A model generated the notes under the pieces. The model had not been told where the DNA came from, did no database searches, and saw nothing but the letters and a program-made list of their open reading frames with translations. DNA of 64,000 nucleotides from the NCBI GenBank assembly GCA_963971285.1, contig OZ020252.1, forward strand, positions 14,111,662 through 14,175,661, read 5' to 3'. The first letter of the stretch is position 1; every line of letters starts with the position of its first letter. Below are positions 46,291-61,200 of this stretch, piece after piece. Source of the stretch: Astropecten irregularis. Its lineage: Eukaryota > Echinodermata > Asteroidea > Paxillosida > Astropectinidae. The position numbers were made by a program, and so were the translations under genes.

Positions 46291-49200
46291 CTGAGAAAGT
46301 CAAAATACCATATGGATGTTGTCATGATTAATAATTTCCAGTATGATGGAGAATTACTTGTTTACAGTGCAGAAACAGACAGGCACACTGGCTCAGTGTT
46401 CAGTGGCATTACTGGTAAATTTCCCAAGACTTCTCGATTCTTCAAATCTTGGAATGGGTTTTGGAGTTTAATTAATTACTGGAGCTTCTTAACCCAATTC
46501 TATCAGGGAAGCTGATATATCAGTTTGCCTCGTGGCGTGAGAATATTCATGATTGCTTTGTTATTAGCTGTTTCGCATGCAGCGGAACAGCTTTTGTTTT
46601 TCTTTTTGTTTTTGTTTTTGTTTTTTTCCACTTTTTTCCCATAGACATAACACAGGGGTTTTCTAAGAGTCACTTCTACCATTATGCTAATTCCAATCAA
46701 CTTAATACTTCACATAGTTAGACCAACACCCCGAATAGTGTCCCGCGTAAGTACGTCATCGTGACGTCATCACGTGCACAATTACGTCATCATAAAATTT
46801 TAGGGCTCTTTATCTCCGGAACGGCAAGTCCGATGCAGCTCAAACTTGGTATGTAAGTATATGGGGACGTGTTATAGACAAAAATTGCAGTCACGTGTTG
46901 ATGACGTCATCATGTGATTTTATACGAATTATTCAATTTTTGGACCTTTTCTTTATATCTCATGAACGACAAATCGTATTTTCGAAATTCTTTCGGCAAA
47001 ATGTTTGTTAGGCTATAGGCACATGCCACAAAATACCAAAAAGGTGTGACGTCATGATGACGTCACCAAAAAGCCGATTTTCGGATTCACATATAAGGGA
47101 ATATCCGATGGTGATGAAACTTGGTGGGTAGGTAGGGAATGGTACTAGTATCTGAAATGTGAAGTGACATCACGATGACGTCATCGGCTGATTTTTTATT
47201 GATTTTTGAATAATTAATGTTGCCATTTTTTTCACAGAAACACATGTAAGCGAATATCCGATCGTGATGAAACTTGGTGGATAGGTAGGGAATGGTACTA
47301 ATATCCTAAATATGAAGTGACGTTATGATGACGTCATTGGCTGATTTTTTATTGATTTTTTTATTAATTAATTTGGCCATTTAGAGTCAAAAACATAAAA
47401 CAAAACACAGGCTTTGGAACTTTTTGGACCGCTGATATGGCTATCTATATATAGTAGTGGACCAATATTATTGTGTACACGTGAACGGAGCACGATGAGC
47501 TAGAAAATCAAAATCATTTTGCTGTTTCCACTGCCCATATGCACAACCATTGTACATACTATGCGTGCTGGCCTATAGTAGACTCAGCCATTTCTGTGTT
47601 TTCCATGGGCATGTGTATGTACATGTATCTGTATACGTGTATTGATGGACGAATGACGACGCTCCTGATAGTTGTTTACGACAATTAAAACACCGCTATT
47701 TCTCTGTATTGTACTGGGCCAATTTCGTTCATGTTTGTTTTCATATTATTTAAAAAACATACGCGAAACAGCTCAGTGTTTGTCAACAAACACAGGTCTA
47801 GTTTCCATTGAAGTACATTGAATGAGAGTATTGTCTGGGGTACTGTTTGTCCCAAACATATTCACTCATTTTGATACATTTACCCCCTTATATTGCATTT
47901 GAATAGATCGGAAATGTTCAAGCAGACCTCAATCTGTGAGTTCAGATCACAGCTGCATGTATAGATTACAGTTCGTCTGGAATTTGGGTAATGTACGGCG
48001 CTATTCAATCATTGTCAGCCCACATTGTTCACGCCGAGATACCAATAGCCCTGCCTAATGACATCTATTTGACTGGAGGCTGTTTATGAGGCCGGTAGAA
48101 GGAAAGCAACTTGGACTGAAGGGACTTAAGTCCTGCACTGAAGGACTTAGTTGCCATCAGTAACACAGCTAATCAGAAGCAATGGACTGCATCGTGGGCT
48201 GACAAGTTGAGTCATTTTGAACATAAAACACAAGTACAAGTGTGCAAACCAAAGCATGAATGGAATGTCCTCACTAAGGATCTTTTAAGGAGTCTCTCAG
48301 CATGGTTTGTGGTCAGATGTGAGGCCATGAAGAGGCATGAAACTACCTACCGGTTCATCTTTGGCTGCTCACTGGCACTACTGTCGCTGGTACTCTTCCT
48401 CTGTTCAGGACGGGGCAACTGGTGGCTGGCATCCGAGGAATCCCCATTCACGTGCCCATTGGCAAGACGGGCCTGCGGAAAATCCCTGATTATAACTTGC
48501 CGCTGCTGGTTAGGAATGGGCGGTGGTGGCCGCTGTGACTGCGGTGACTGTGCCGCTGTGTCCTTCTGCGGCTGCCAGTTGTTGGGCTGTACATGCTGTG
48601 CCTGGTGTTGATCTTGCTTCTGTGCCTCTTGCTGTTGACCTGGTTGCACATGACTTGACTGCTGTTCCTGCTGCTGCTGTTCCTGTTGCTGCAGCTTCTG
48701 CACATATGGCCAAAGATGCGACTGCTGCTGCTGCTGTTGCTGCTGCTCATGTGACTTCACATGTATTCCATGTTCATTGTCTTTCCTACCATCAGTCCTC
48801 ACATTCTTACTGTCGTGACTTTTGTTACTATTGTCATCAGCGCTTGTGCTTTCTTCGCTGGATAATTTAGATGGTGGAGACGCTGGAGCACCTGATTTAT
48901 CCACACTGGGTTTTGACCAGCTTTGAACCCGACCATCATGCTGTGGAGATTGCTGTAAAGATCAGATGTAAAATCAAGACGATCAAAGAAGATCTAGGAT
49001 ACAGATGCGTACAAGCTGAGAAACATCAGAGGCACTTCCAAAATCTAGAAGTGGATTCAAACCTTTGAATCTTAAGCCCCACCCACGTGTGTTTTACATA
49101 CCGTAATTGTGACCGAGTTTGACCGAGGCTTTCGTGGTCACCTGATTAAAAGGCTTCCTCCAATTGGTCAATGGCAACAGTTTGATTGACAAGCCGGAAG

Positions 49201-52200
49201 GGTCCATTGGGGCAAAGGCTTGGATTCTCAAGGTGAATTTAAGGCCAAGACTTACCGGAAGATCTCTAAAGGCCAAGACCAAGGCTTTGACACCTTTGCC
49301 TTAAGACTAAGTACAAGGCATCATAACCAAGGCCAAAGACTTAGCCTTTAAGCCTTAAGGCTCCTGCTATGCCCTTACATGAATGAATTCAGCTTATGCA
49401 CATACAATCATAATAAATTGGATTGGAGAAGGACCAGTACTACAGTGAATCATTCTACGTAAGGTAGCAAAGGTATTTGATTATGATAGGCCTGTGTGCA
49501 CACAATTAACTGACACATCATGCAACCATTGTTCTTTGTTACTGGTTGTACGTTGTCAAAATCTACATAAAAGTCCCAGTAACCAGCAGGAAAGCAGTGC
49601 CAATTCAATGGCATCACTGAAACTACGTACATGCTTATGTTCCGCCGCGTACGGCACATTGAGTGGTAGCTTATCCTCTGCTGTTTCATCGGTGTCATGG
49701 TAACCGAAACCATGGAGCTTTCCTGGAACGTTAGAGTCACTGTAGGGAAGAGAAAGACAAGACAAAAGGATCTTAGAGATGACACTACATCACAGCATGA
49801 CTGTCTGGTCATAAGCTTGTCATTACTTGAACTTCATCAAGTTCAAAGCCTTTTCAAATGTCAAACTCCTGCCGTGTCTAATGCAATACATTGCAATCAA
49901 CATAAAAGCAGCGGAAGTCCGGCAGTTGCTTCAAACGCCGGTTTTCTTTTAAGCTTAATGCAATTTTCCACATGGCAGACCAAATGAGAATTATGATATT
50001 GTGATATATTCTTATTGTAACTGCGAGAAGGCGGCGCTCTCTTCAGCAACTATGTTGGGAACGGGTATGCGCAGTTTAAAACGGTACAGCAATTGGGAAG
50101 TGTCAATTGAATCTGAAACGGCAGAAGTTTGATGTTTGAAGCGAGCCTTAGGTACCTTTCATGTGTGTCAGCAGGAGGGGAGGGTGGGCCTTGTTCAGTC
50201 GGGGTCATTCGATCGACATCACCAGCGATTCTGTTGTAGTAATCGTTATCACTTGATGAACCAACCTCCTTCAGCTCTCTGAAAAGTAAAAGGCACCTGT
50301 AATTGATCATTATGCATCTTGGATGTTCAAATGTGGCATGACATTACACAACCACCATTCAAAGTGAAAATTCTGTGAACGTAATATCACCGATGCTCCA
50401 CGCTTTCAAGTTTCAACAGAAAACAGAGATAATTGACTATTAATTGGACACTGCCAACTTAGGGGTGGATAGCTCATTTGATAGAGTGTCGGTATGGTAT
50501 TCCAAGGGTCGCTGGAATCCCACTCCAGTCAATTTGTCTTTGATCACTTTCCACAAGTTTCAATCAATAGAGTGTAGAAAACATTGTCACACATCATTCA
50601 CTGAAGTGACCCTTCAGTGAATGACAGTATTGGGCAGTATTGAGCCATGTGTATGATGGAAAATTGTTGTAGAAGGAACACCATTAACACATAAGGAAAA
50701 AGGTGATTGATGTCATGCGATGTCGTGTTGCTGGTAGCGACCTTTCGGCTTCTGAAACTGCTTGCCTTCATCAGGCAACACCATTAACTCTTTTCAATAC
50801 TGACTTCCCTTCACTCACTGGCTGCGACATCTCTCACAAACAGTTAAGAGCACAGGCCTAAAGGGGCACGGTGATAGTTTATGCCTTCCAAGTACTATGT
50901 CCAATCCGTCAATCAGGCTTACCCTTTACCATCATGTTTCAGCACTGCATGCTCGGTGCTTTTACGAGCACACTTGAAATATCATGTCCTACCCAAGCCT
51001 GACGTAAAATCTAAATGATAAAGATGTCCAATATTATGATATTGCCAGGGTTATAGATGTAATTTTTAACGACCAAATGCTGAAATCTGATCCTCACCCG
51101 GTTTGTGGACCTTTACGTCGGTACACCTTGTCGGTGACATTGCCATCTCCGAAGCTATCATAGTACGAGACGTCCTCCGGGGAGTAAGCCGTCTTGACCT
51201 CGGTTGTCCTCTGGAGATGTTTGAGTCGGCGCTCGGACAGTGCCGTCTTGCCACTTGTCACAACCTTCTGCATCTGGATGGCACCTGGCGAGACAGACTG
51301 TTTGGTCCTCTCTGCCAACAGGTGGAAGTCCTCTCCGTAGTGCTGGATCTAAACAGGCAGAATTTAATGCTGCTACTTAGTTCGCTACAATTAAATGCCG
51401 CAAAACTGCTCAAGAATAATAACTTGCAATGTAGGGCCCTTTTCCAAACCTTGGCTCCAGCTCAGGCTCTGGCTCCATTTCGTGAATCCATTCTAAAATA
51501 ACTGGTATCAAAATAGAGGTTTTTGGCTCCGGTTTGGAAGTAGATACTCTATTTTGAACAAGAAAAAAGAGATTCAGCTTCAACGAAAAGCTACAACCTA
51601 TATTTTCAGCATATGGATGACAGCCCCGGAGCCTGAACCGGAGCCGAGGTTTGGAAAAGGACCTAGGTCAAGAGTCAGGAGGGCCTGACATTCTACACCC
51701 TATTAGAAAGATCCAGCTTAAATTTAAATATAAGGGCCTCCTGAAAACGCAAGGCACTGTTTCTATATAAATGAATGATTGTTGGGTGTGGCCACAAGAC
51801 AAATTGGGGAACATGGGCCCAATTTCATGGAATCTGTTACCGTAATAAGCAAAAATTCTTCGAATACCATAGCATCTTTTTTGCTTAGGGTTAGCGTATT
51901 TCACGGGAGCATTTTCTTTCTCGCTACGTTAAGCAAGGACTTTCTGCAAGAATGCATATGACAGTGTGTTTGCAGAAAAAAAAAGGTTAGCCTAGAAATG
52001 TGTTCGCTAACCAATCATTAAGCGCCGTAATTCTTGCTAACAGATTCCATGAAATAGATTTCACACGGAGCAGTACCCGTAACCACAAAAATAGGCCATA
52101 ACGGATTCTATGAAATTGGGCCCAGGACTTGAACCAAAGATCTATGGAGTACTGTTGGAGTGCTGCACCATATGAAATATCTGGAAAATGATGGGCACTA

Positions 52201-55200
52201 TCATGTCATTCCCCAATCTGGTGGACTGATCATCGACACCCAAGTCGCAAGGGGGCACTGCTAAGCAATCTTCTCCCAAACAGGCCAAACGAGCCACTGG
52301 TCTTTAAAACCGTCTTTGTTTTGTCAGACTACGGAGGGCCTTGCTTATCAAGCTCACCTGTAGGAAGAAGTAGATCATCCGGGTCTCCTGTTGGGAGGTG
52401 TAAGCCTGGAGCTGTCGGTACAGTGATCGCTTCTTCCACATCCTTAGCCATCGCTGCAGCAGGAGGACTGCGTTCCATCGACGCTGCTCCCAGGTTCGAC
52501 GGTAGGCCTTCCGTGCCAGGTAACCTCGAGCAACTACACAGATCAGAATCAAGGGGGTAGACAAGAGAAAATGAGAGTCCCGTTAAAAATGACTTCCTAA
52601 GAATTGTATTCAAACCCACCTCAAACCTTATTCACATCTGTCTCGTGGCACAGATGGAACTAGACGGACTGAGTTACCTTTTATGGGTGTGGCATTGTAA
52701 CTTTTAGCTGGCCCAACTTGGACTAAGAACAAGGAGTGTGCCATAGGGATGCTGTACAATGGTTCACTCTGGTGAATTCATGTAAGTCCCTAGCCAGAAG
52801 GCAGAAGGTTAGGGCTAAGGCTGCTTTGATTCAGGGGTAATTTAGGTACATGTCAGCCTCAAAAAAGCCTGCAGTGATCTGACCAGCCACCAACAAAATG
52901 GAAAATGATAACTTAATATCCGGGGGTACAAATAGGTTGAAAATGTCACAATAGCTTTCTCACTGCACACACATGATAAATGTATCCATTTACTAAGAAA
53001 AGAAGAGCAGACTTTAACAAAAAATATGAAAAAGAAGATTTCACAAGCTAGTCTGTGCACATACAATACAATATACCAGTACATGTACATCCACTATCCT
53101 ACATTACATGCTTACAAATTACAGTAAAAGATACAGGAATTAATGTGTATATGGCATTATGGTTACAACATTCATGCAGCGAACAAATATGAAGGACTTC
53201 AGCTATTATACATCAACGTGAAACCAAAACCAAAATGAAAACTAAGAATGAAACCGGCAAAGTTCTTTTTTACATTAGGGCAGTTCCGTAATTATGTCAA
53301 CCAAATGGTCAAAATCTAAAAATCATTAAAATTTTAAATCATAATTATTGTAAACAAAGTTTACATTTTTTTGAAAGGTGGTAACTGAGTGTCTCTGTTT
53401 CATATGTTTTTACTTTCCACCCCCTATTCAGTATTAAGAAATGATGTCATTTTATCGTTGCGAACGTACAAATTGAATATTTTCACAGTGCACATTCGCA
53501 ACGTACATCCGCAACAATAACATTGAGAAATTCTAACCTGAAGGTAAAGGTTGAGGTTAATTTCTCTGCTGGTTTTCTTTAGTTTGGTTCCTCTTCCAAA
53601 CAAAACTCTATCAGTTTCGATCAAAGGTCTGTACACTTCAGAGCAATTGTGATGAAAACGCAAGCACCTGAAAAGTACACTTTCTGTGAATAGGTCCGCA
53701 ACGGGGGTGTTTTTGTTCAGGTTTTATACTTCTATCGGAGATACTTAAAATGCAACTGCTCAAAATCCAAAAGCCTCAATAAATTTGACGTTCTGGGTTC
53801 TCAAATTCTCTGAAATGCACGTCCGCAACTACGAAACTGCCCATTATCAAACCCAACAAATGCCATGTCAGTTTTCCCCCTTATTAAAAAAACCTGTGCA
53901 ACAAATTCAGAAACAATGGATACACGATAAACAATGGCAACATGAAGAACAATAGGTCCATCCAGAAACAATGGGTGGTTCCAGAAACAATTGACTGATT
54001 GTCTCAATGCTTTAAAATACTGTACTAACTAATGAAATAAAAAAGCCAATACAAGTAATAAACTGCTGCTCATCAGCCAAAATGACCTGAAATATATCAA
54101 ATGCTTAAAGTTAGGAGGGCCTGACGCGTTTCGATCCTAGCAGGATCTTTCTCAAAGGCTGAAATAAAAAAGCATAAGCTCATAAAATGTTGTTTTTTTC
54201 TCATAATTGTTGGCTGTTCTTTGCCCGCCAATACAGACATTACAAAAAGAAGTGGACCACATACACAGAATGAGAAGTAAACAAGTGCTATTACAGTTGG
54301 ACAGTAATAAATTACAGCTTGGAAGTATTCTGGTGGAGTCAGGATGCACATAAGGGGAAACCCTCAAAGTATATCGTACCAGAAATTAGGAAAGGAAGAG
54401 AGAAAATGAGTTGCAACAAACGTCATCTCTGAAACAAAACATATATGACAGGAGCTTGGTAGGATAGACCAACGTGTGTGAAACAAGAAAATAAGACAAA
54501 GTGCATCATGCAGAAGAAATTAAATCAACCAAAATTCCAACAATTCTACTGATAAACAACACGAAGGCTATAAACACACGAACACATTCTGAACCCAGTG
54601 CACTGTGTACATGAGACGACATCACAAACACCATGGGAGCGATGACAGTGCAAACTCATGCAGCTTGAGTAACCATTCTCATCCAACCTGATTGAATCTT
54701 GACCACGCTCTGCTCTTCAGAGACAGCGGATGCTGTCCCAGACCTCTCCTCCGAGCCGTCATGTTGTCTGCTTTCATCCATGTCCTTGGTTATTCTCTGA
54801 GGATCTAGTTCAGCAGTCTTGAGGAGCTCCGCTGAGGTTGCTTCTGTATCCTCTTTGACTGCTGTTTCGTCAGCTGCTGGCACTGACATCTCAGGGGTAC
54901 TCTCACTGAGGTTCTCTTTTGAGACAGTCTGGTTAATTGATTCCACTAGCTTGCCAGATTCTTTGCTTGGTGCCTCACTGACATGGGTAGTAGCTTCACT
55001 GTCCTGTGCCCATGATAAGAGCACTTCGTCGGTCTCATCAGTCTTCAAGGTCGAGTCGTCTCTAAGTGTCTCTGAAGGCCCTGCTGGGAGTGCATCTAAC
55101 GGTGTCAAGAACATTTCTATCCAATTACAGTGTACTCCCCGATAATCAATAAAAACGTATCACGGTTTATTAGATAAGACTGTAAACCAGTCTCAGCACG

Positions 55201-58200
55201 ACCTTCAACTCAATTTAATTTCAGCCATAGCCTGACCTCAGGGAAAACAAAATGCACAATCCAAAGTGCACAAATGGTTACGGTGTACTCGATGTATCAA
55301 ATGTATCAGATACAATATTGAAATCTTGGAAACTGCGAAATAATTAAACCATGTGTCCTAGTAATGTGTAAATGTTGGAGTGTGATCTGATTTTGCAAAG
55401 TGTAGACTTTCCATTAATGGAAATCTTACATTTCTTACAAATCTTACAATATTGAAATCTTGGAAACTGCGAAATAATTAAACCATGTGTCCTAGTAATG
55501 TGTAAATGTTGGAGTGTGATCCGATTTTGCAAAGTGTAGACTTTCCATTAATGGAAATCTTACATTTCTCTTCACCTATTAGATTAGGGGTCAATGTCAC
55601 GAAGCCCTAAGATCGATCGTAACGCGAGTTACTAAGGATAACCCATCGTAGGGGGCCTATCCTACGTAGGATAGCAATGCATCATAAGTAGAACGATTGT
55701 AGCTAGTTGAGTTTGGTGAGATCAACCCCTTTGTGAATAAATCTGTGTCCGTTTCACAGAAACTAAATGACACCCATAACCAATTGAGTCAATGAATTTA
55801 CAGTTGGATAAGAAACAAATTGTCTAAAACTGTCAAATATGTACGAAATTGCTTGGATTTGTACAAAAACAGCTTGTTTACTAATGATGGCTTTGCATCT
55901 ATTAAGTATATAATGGTTTTGCTGATAAAGCTAAAATTTGTTTAAAAAAGTAAATTCTGATAATACAATCGGAATGCCATTTCAAAGAAGAACGAACTAC
56001 AGTAGGCCCTACACATGATAGCAATACTTACACTGAGACACAAACTGCAGCCATTCTGATCCGACCTATACCGACACTGACTGGTACATATGGCAATAAC
56101 CAGTGTGTACGTATTCTGCTGTCAATGAGGATTGAACCCTTCCAAGCCTACCTTGATTAAAATGCATATGGACTGTTGCCAAACCAGATTGCACTGAACC
56201 ATTTAGGTTGACACACAGTTTATGAGATTCAGCCGTAAAACCTGTTGGTTAGTTGTTTTTTGTTCAGACCATGCCAGTGATATACCAGCAACTATATCCA
56301 ACTTGAATTAATCATGAACAAAAGCAATACCGGGCAAATAAATACGAACGAGAATTAAAATGCTAACAGATCAATCAAATTTGTTTCATACTATCAAATA
56401 TTCCCAAACATAAATAGTTAGTATATACAGATATGCTTCAACATAATAATTATGGTAAAATTATGGTGCAGGTATGTCCTTAAACGTCTGATATTGTATT
56501 ATTTTACAGATAATTATATTATCACAAACTGTGTATGTGATTGACTCAATTGACAATAATACGGTTTTCTCAGTACAGTCTAAGGAACATTCAAATTTTA
56601 AAATACAACAGATATTCTTTTTACTGTATGGAGAAATGGCACTCATATTAAACAAATTGACGTATCAAGTCAATAATAGATTTGCAGTGGCACCATGTAC
56701 ATGTACCGATATTCATTGTACCAAGTCTCTTTTGTGAGTTTGTGCGGCTCTGAGAAGAACCAAGGGACTCAATATTTTCGAGACAGTATGCTCTGTCTAT
56801 TGGCAGGAGACTATGGTGAGGCGGATTTATGAAACTGAAGTTTAAAAATAATAATAACAATAATAACCACTCATATAAACCATATCACAATCAATGATGT
56901 CTCTATGTGTGTATTACTATTATCCCTGGTCATTGGGCTACATTTACGTTCCTGACTACAATCTTAACTCCCTGGGGAGTAACGGTATACAGCTCCGGCT
57001 ATTGTAAAGCTTACAGAGGCTAACCAAGCACACAAAGCCATTTCAACCCTCACAGGTACCTATTTACACCTGGGTGAAGAGAAGCAATATGTGATTAAGC
57101 ATCTTGCCCAAGGATGCAAGCACCACTAAGTCATGGCAGGATTCAAACCCACAATGTGCAGATTGACCACAACATTTTGAGTACGACACGCCAGACCACT
57201 ATAGACCGCAGCACCACACAAGCATCTTAGTAATACTCTTACAATCAACTTTTGGTTGATCTCTTAGTTTCCCTCTTGATAGTGATGCTGCATCTGCTGC
57301 AGGGTGACCTAAAACAAAAGAGAGAGTCAAATAGTTTTACCTGATTGGACGTGGATCACGCTCTGGCGGAATTCCTGCTCCTTCTTCAGTTGTTGCCTTG
57401 TCTTGCATCCTCGGTAAAATGCCTGGATACTGACGGCTGATCGGTCCCGTCTCTCAGCTAGCTCCCTCTCCTCTCTCTTCATGGTCCAATGTCGTCTCAT
57501 ACCTGGAGGCAAGGTGGAGGAAGAGGAGTGGAAATGTGCGGTGTGACTATCTAGGAGTCTCAGACTAGGGACTTTGAGGTCTGACATGACCGAAACTACT
57601 TCAAGTTTGGATAGAACCTGGACAGTTTTTTTGATCGGGTTGATTAAATGGACCCTTCCGGCCCGTCAATCAACTGCGCGCTTTGACCAATTGGAGAATG
57701 CCTTTTCCACGAAAGCCTCGGTCAAACTCAGTCACATGTGGTATGTAAAACACACGTGTGGGTGTGGCTTAAGAGCAAAGCTGGAATGGTCCGTTATTTA
57801 TCAGGCTTACCTAAATAAGACTTAAAGCTATACATGGTGGAAGTATTAAATACGGTAGGAAGTGTGTGTGGTTCTGAGAAGAACGTGAAGTGTTTAAACC
57901 ACCTGTTCTTCTCAGAACCACGCACTTACAGAAGAGATTACATGGTGTAACCGCAAACCTACCTTATTCAGGCTTACCTATCATCAATGTCTTGGGTGAT
58001 TTTTTAAAGCACTTCATAAAATTCATATGCTGGCCTAAGTGGGATTGGAACCCACAACCTCTTGCTCACAAGTGCAGATGTCAAACCACTAGACCACCTG
58101 CTAGCTGTTTTTACCTTTCTGGATGAGCATGGCTGCTGTAAAGCGTTCCTGTTTCATCTTGTCATATTCCTTCCTGGTCATCCAGCCACGCACCCCTACA

Positions 58201-61200
58201 CACAGAATTGCAAAACGTAAAACCCAAATGAATCATTATAAAAGGAGAACGGCAGACATACACACAATCTATTCGTGGGTTTCTACTGTCTGAATTACTT
58301 CAAATTGTCATCTTAACCTTCCCTCAACAAAAAGCAAAAACAAAAACAAATACATAAACAACATCAAAACAAAAACCAAGACGAAAAACTACAGCAATGC
58401 TTTTGATATATTCAATATGAAGGGTCAACATTACAAAGTGAAAAAGCTACAAAGTGACACTGATAATACAAAAAGTGAGTGATGTATTGTCAAACAAAAG
58501 GTTAGTGACACGTTCCCGACTGGTATCAAAAATGGAGAATGAAAAAAGAATTTGAAATCACTTGCCATTTCTGTCTTATCTAATCATTTTTGTTGAATCA
58601 AAATCATCCGTCATATCAAATCATTTCTGTCATATCAAATCATTTCTGTCATATCAAATCATTTCTGTCATATCCAGATCATTTCTGTCATATCCAAATC
58701 ATTTCTTTCATATCCAAATCATTTCTGTCATATCCAATCATTGCAGTCATATCCAAATCATTTCTGTCATATCCAATCATTTCTGATGTATGTTGGATGT
58801 CATAAGAAGCCTAGAGAATCACAGCTATCTCCTCACATTTCTGCACAACCACAGCTCCTTCTTGTCGTTGGGCCAGTAGCTTCTTGTAGCGAATCCTAGC
58901 CAGCCATCCCTTGATAATGGCTTGTACCCTGTTGGCAAGCTTGTAGTGTTCCTCCAGGTGACTGTCTAGAGACTCCACATGGTGATACTTCAAGAACACC
59001 TGTGGACAGATCAAAAAGTCACATCCTCTTTGAGTGCATTATACTATTTCTCAGGTTTGCAGCATCGCTAAGGTTGTGTGCATCTTAAATGATACTTGGG
59101 ATATTAGCAGTATGTGAGTGGTTTCATTGCTTCAGTCTGCCAAATTAACAAAGATAATATTGACAATTTGAGACACCACCAACATAGGGCTGGATAGCTC
59201 AGTTTGTAAAGAGCCAGTACGGTCACGTAAGTTTGAATCCCAGGCTAGTCAATATTTCTTTGTTCACCTTTCAATGACTAAAAGTAATTTTTTTTTAATG
59301 AATCACAAAAGTTCATACAAGTAAAAAACTGCTGCAAAGTTCTCAACAGCCAGGACAGAAGACTAATATCTTAGGGTTAAACAAATAGTACACAGGACGC
59401 AAAGATGGCTGCCATTTATCAAAACCATCTTTATTACAGTCAAAACATGCCTTTAAACCAAACCTCAACAACAGAGGGCTCCCTTCCAATATTACCGTAA
59501 GAAGTCTTGTACCCTACAGTTATAGGGCGTTTACGAAACGGAGGCTGAGGCTCCGTTTCAGGCTCCGGCTCTATTTCGTGAATCTATTTTAAAATAACGG
59601 GTATCAAAATAGAGCCTTTTGGCTGCGGTTCGAAAGTAGATTCTCTGGTTTGAAAAGGAAAACATAGCTTCAGCTTCAATGAAAAACCACAACCTATATT
59701 TTCAGCATATGGATGACAGAGGTGGAGCCTGAGCCTCTGTTTCGTAAACTTCCATAGAATGTAACTGTGACTAGGCCAGTACCTTGGTGTTTCCCATGAC
59801 CCATCCTGTCAGTCCACAAGACTTCAGGATGACCTCGCAGGTTTCAGCAGATCCTTCCACAGGGCTACTCATCTCATAGGACAGCTGCTTGTACCTGTGT
59901 GGATGGTAGACACGTACATCAGTCAATGAAGGTTCACAAGATTGGAGCATGTTAGGGGCGAGTATAGTGAAGGGTAGGATTGCCCAAGTTCAGTCCAGTA
60001 CCCAAGGTCTAGTGGACTACGTGGGACTAGCATACAGGGCATGGTTTCAATGGTTGTCAATACCATCTAGAGTTTTGTGCATAGCTGAGTGCAACTGCAT
60101 AAAATAGAGGTTGACTGTAGTCTCTCTAAGAGACCTATCTAGTAAGCCCCTCCCACTGCACACGTGGGCAACGAACACATGTTCCTGAATTGTCACACTG
60201 CACGTATCAGTCACATACTCCATACGCGTGTACACTAGTCGGACTTCAGTGAATACGTGTCGGACATAAGCCACGGCTGTGATTGGTCAGAAACAAATGG
60301 GGCAAATACAGATCAAATGTTAACAAACATGTGGGTTTTACTGAAGCAAATAATAGCAAAGTGTCTTGCTGAGGGGCACAAGTATCGTGACTTTGATTCA
60401 AACCCATTATCTGATGATTCAGCAGTTGGAATTCAAAATCCAATACCCACGACCGTTTGACCCACAAACATATAAATGCATAGACCTCCAGTCGTGCACA
60501 CTAGTCAGGCGCCACGGAGATCACGTGTAGTTTTGAATAGGACCTGGCAGTCTATGCGTTTACATGCCTGTAGATTGACCACATCGTTGCAGTGGAAAAT
60601 AGCGCTCTCAATCAGTTGCGCAAGAATCGGATACAACATCACCGGGCAACGAACCTTGTCACAAACTCCTGGAACAGGATCCTGTGGGAGAAGCCTTGCT
60701 GTCGGATGCGAGTAGTCTCCAGGACACCGGTGTAGCGCAGCTGTGTCAGCACCTTCTCCTCGTCAAACTGGCCCGGTACCCTGTCATTGTTGGGCTTGAT
60801 GCAGCGGACAAAATGCGGATGGCTGGCTACCATCTTGAACAAGAGCTCCCTCAAGGAATACTGTGCATTTTTGCAATAAAAAAAAAACCCAGAAAAACCA
60901 TCAATTCCTTAAAATTCAACAGATCCCATATCAATTAAATTCTAACAATTCACAACTTTTCACCCTGATATTTTCAGTAATTCATATTAGCATATTGATA
61001 CGGTAAGCCAGATATGGTATGGTTCTCACAAAATAAAGCAGCACTAGATTTTTTCCTAAACTCTAGCACAATTTATCCTTCCTTAGAGAGTCCCAGTAAA
61101 ACCAAGATTGCCCGTCTTGGGGCTCATCAGGGCCATAGAATAGGGTTACTGTACATTGTCAGATGTTAATGGGTTCATGAAAGTTCCTAGACAGAATACT

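Noticed and set aside
46210-46515. Plus-strand 101-residue open frame
   Set aside because: Its first part is antisense to myosin exon M, which has correct acceptor, phase and stop; the rest has no domain.
48207-48870. Cysteine- and alanine-rich plus-strand frames
   Set aside because: Antisense of the Q-rich myosin exon L.
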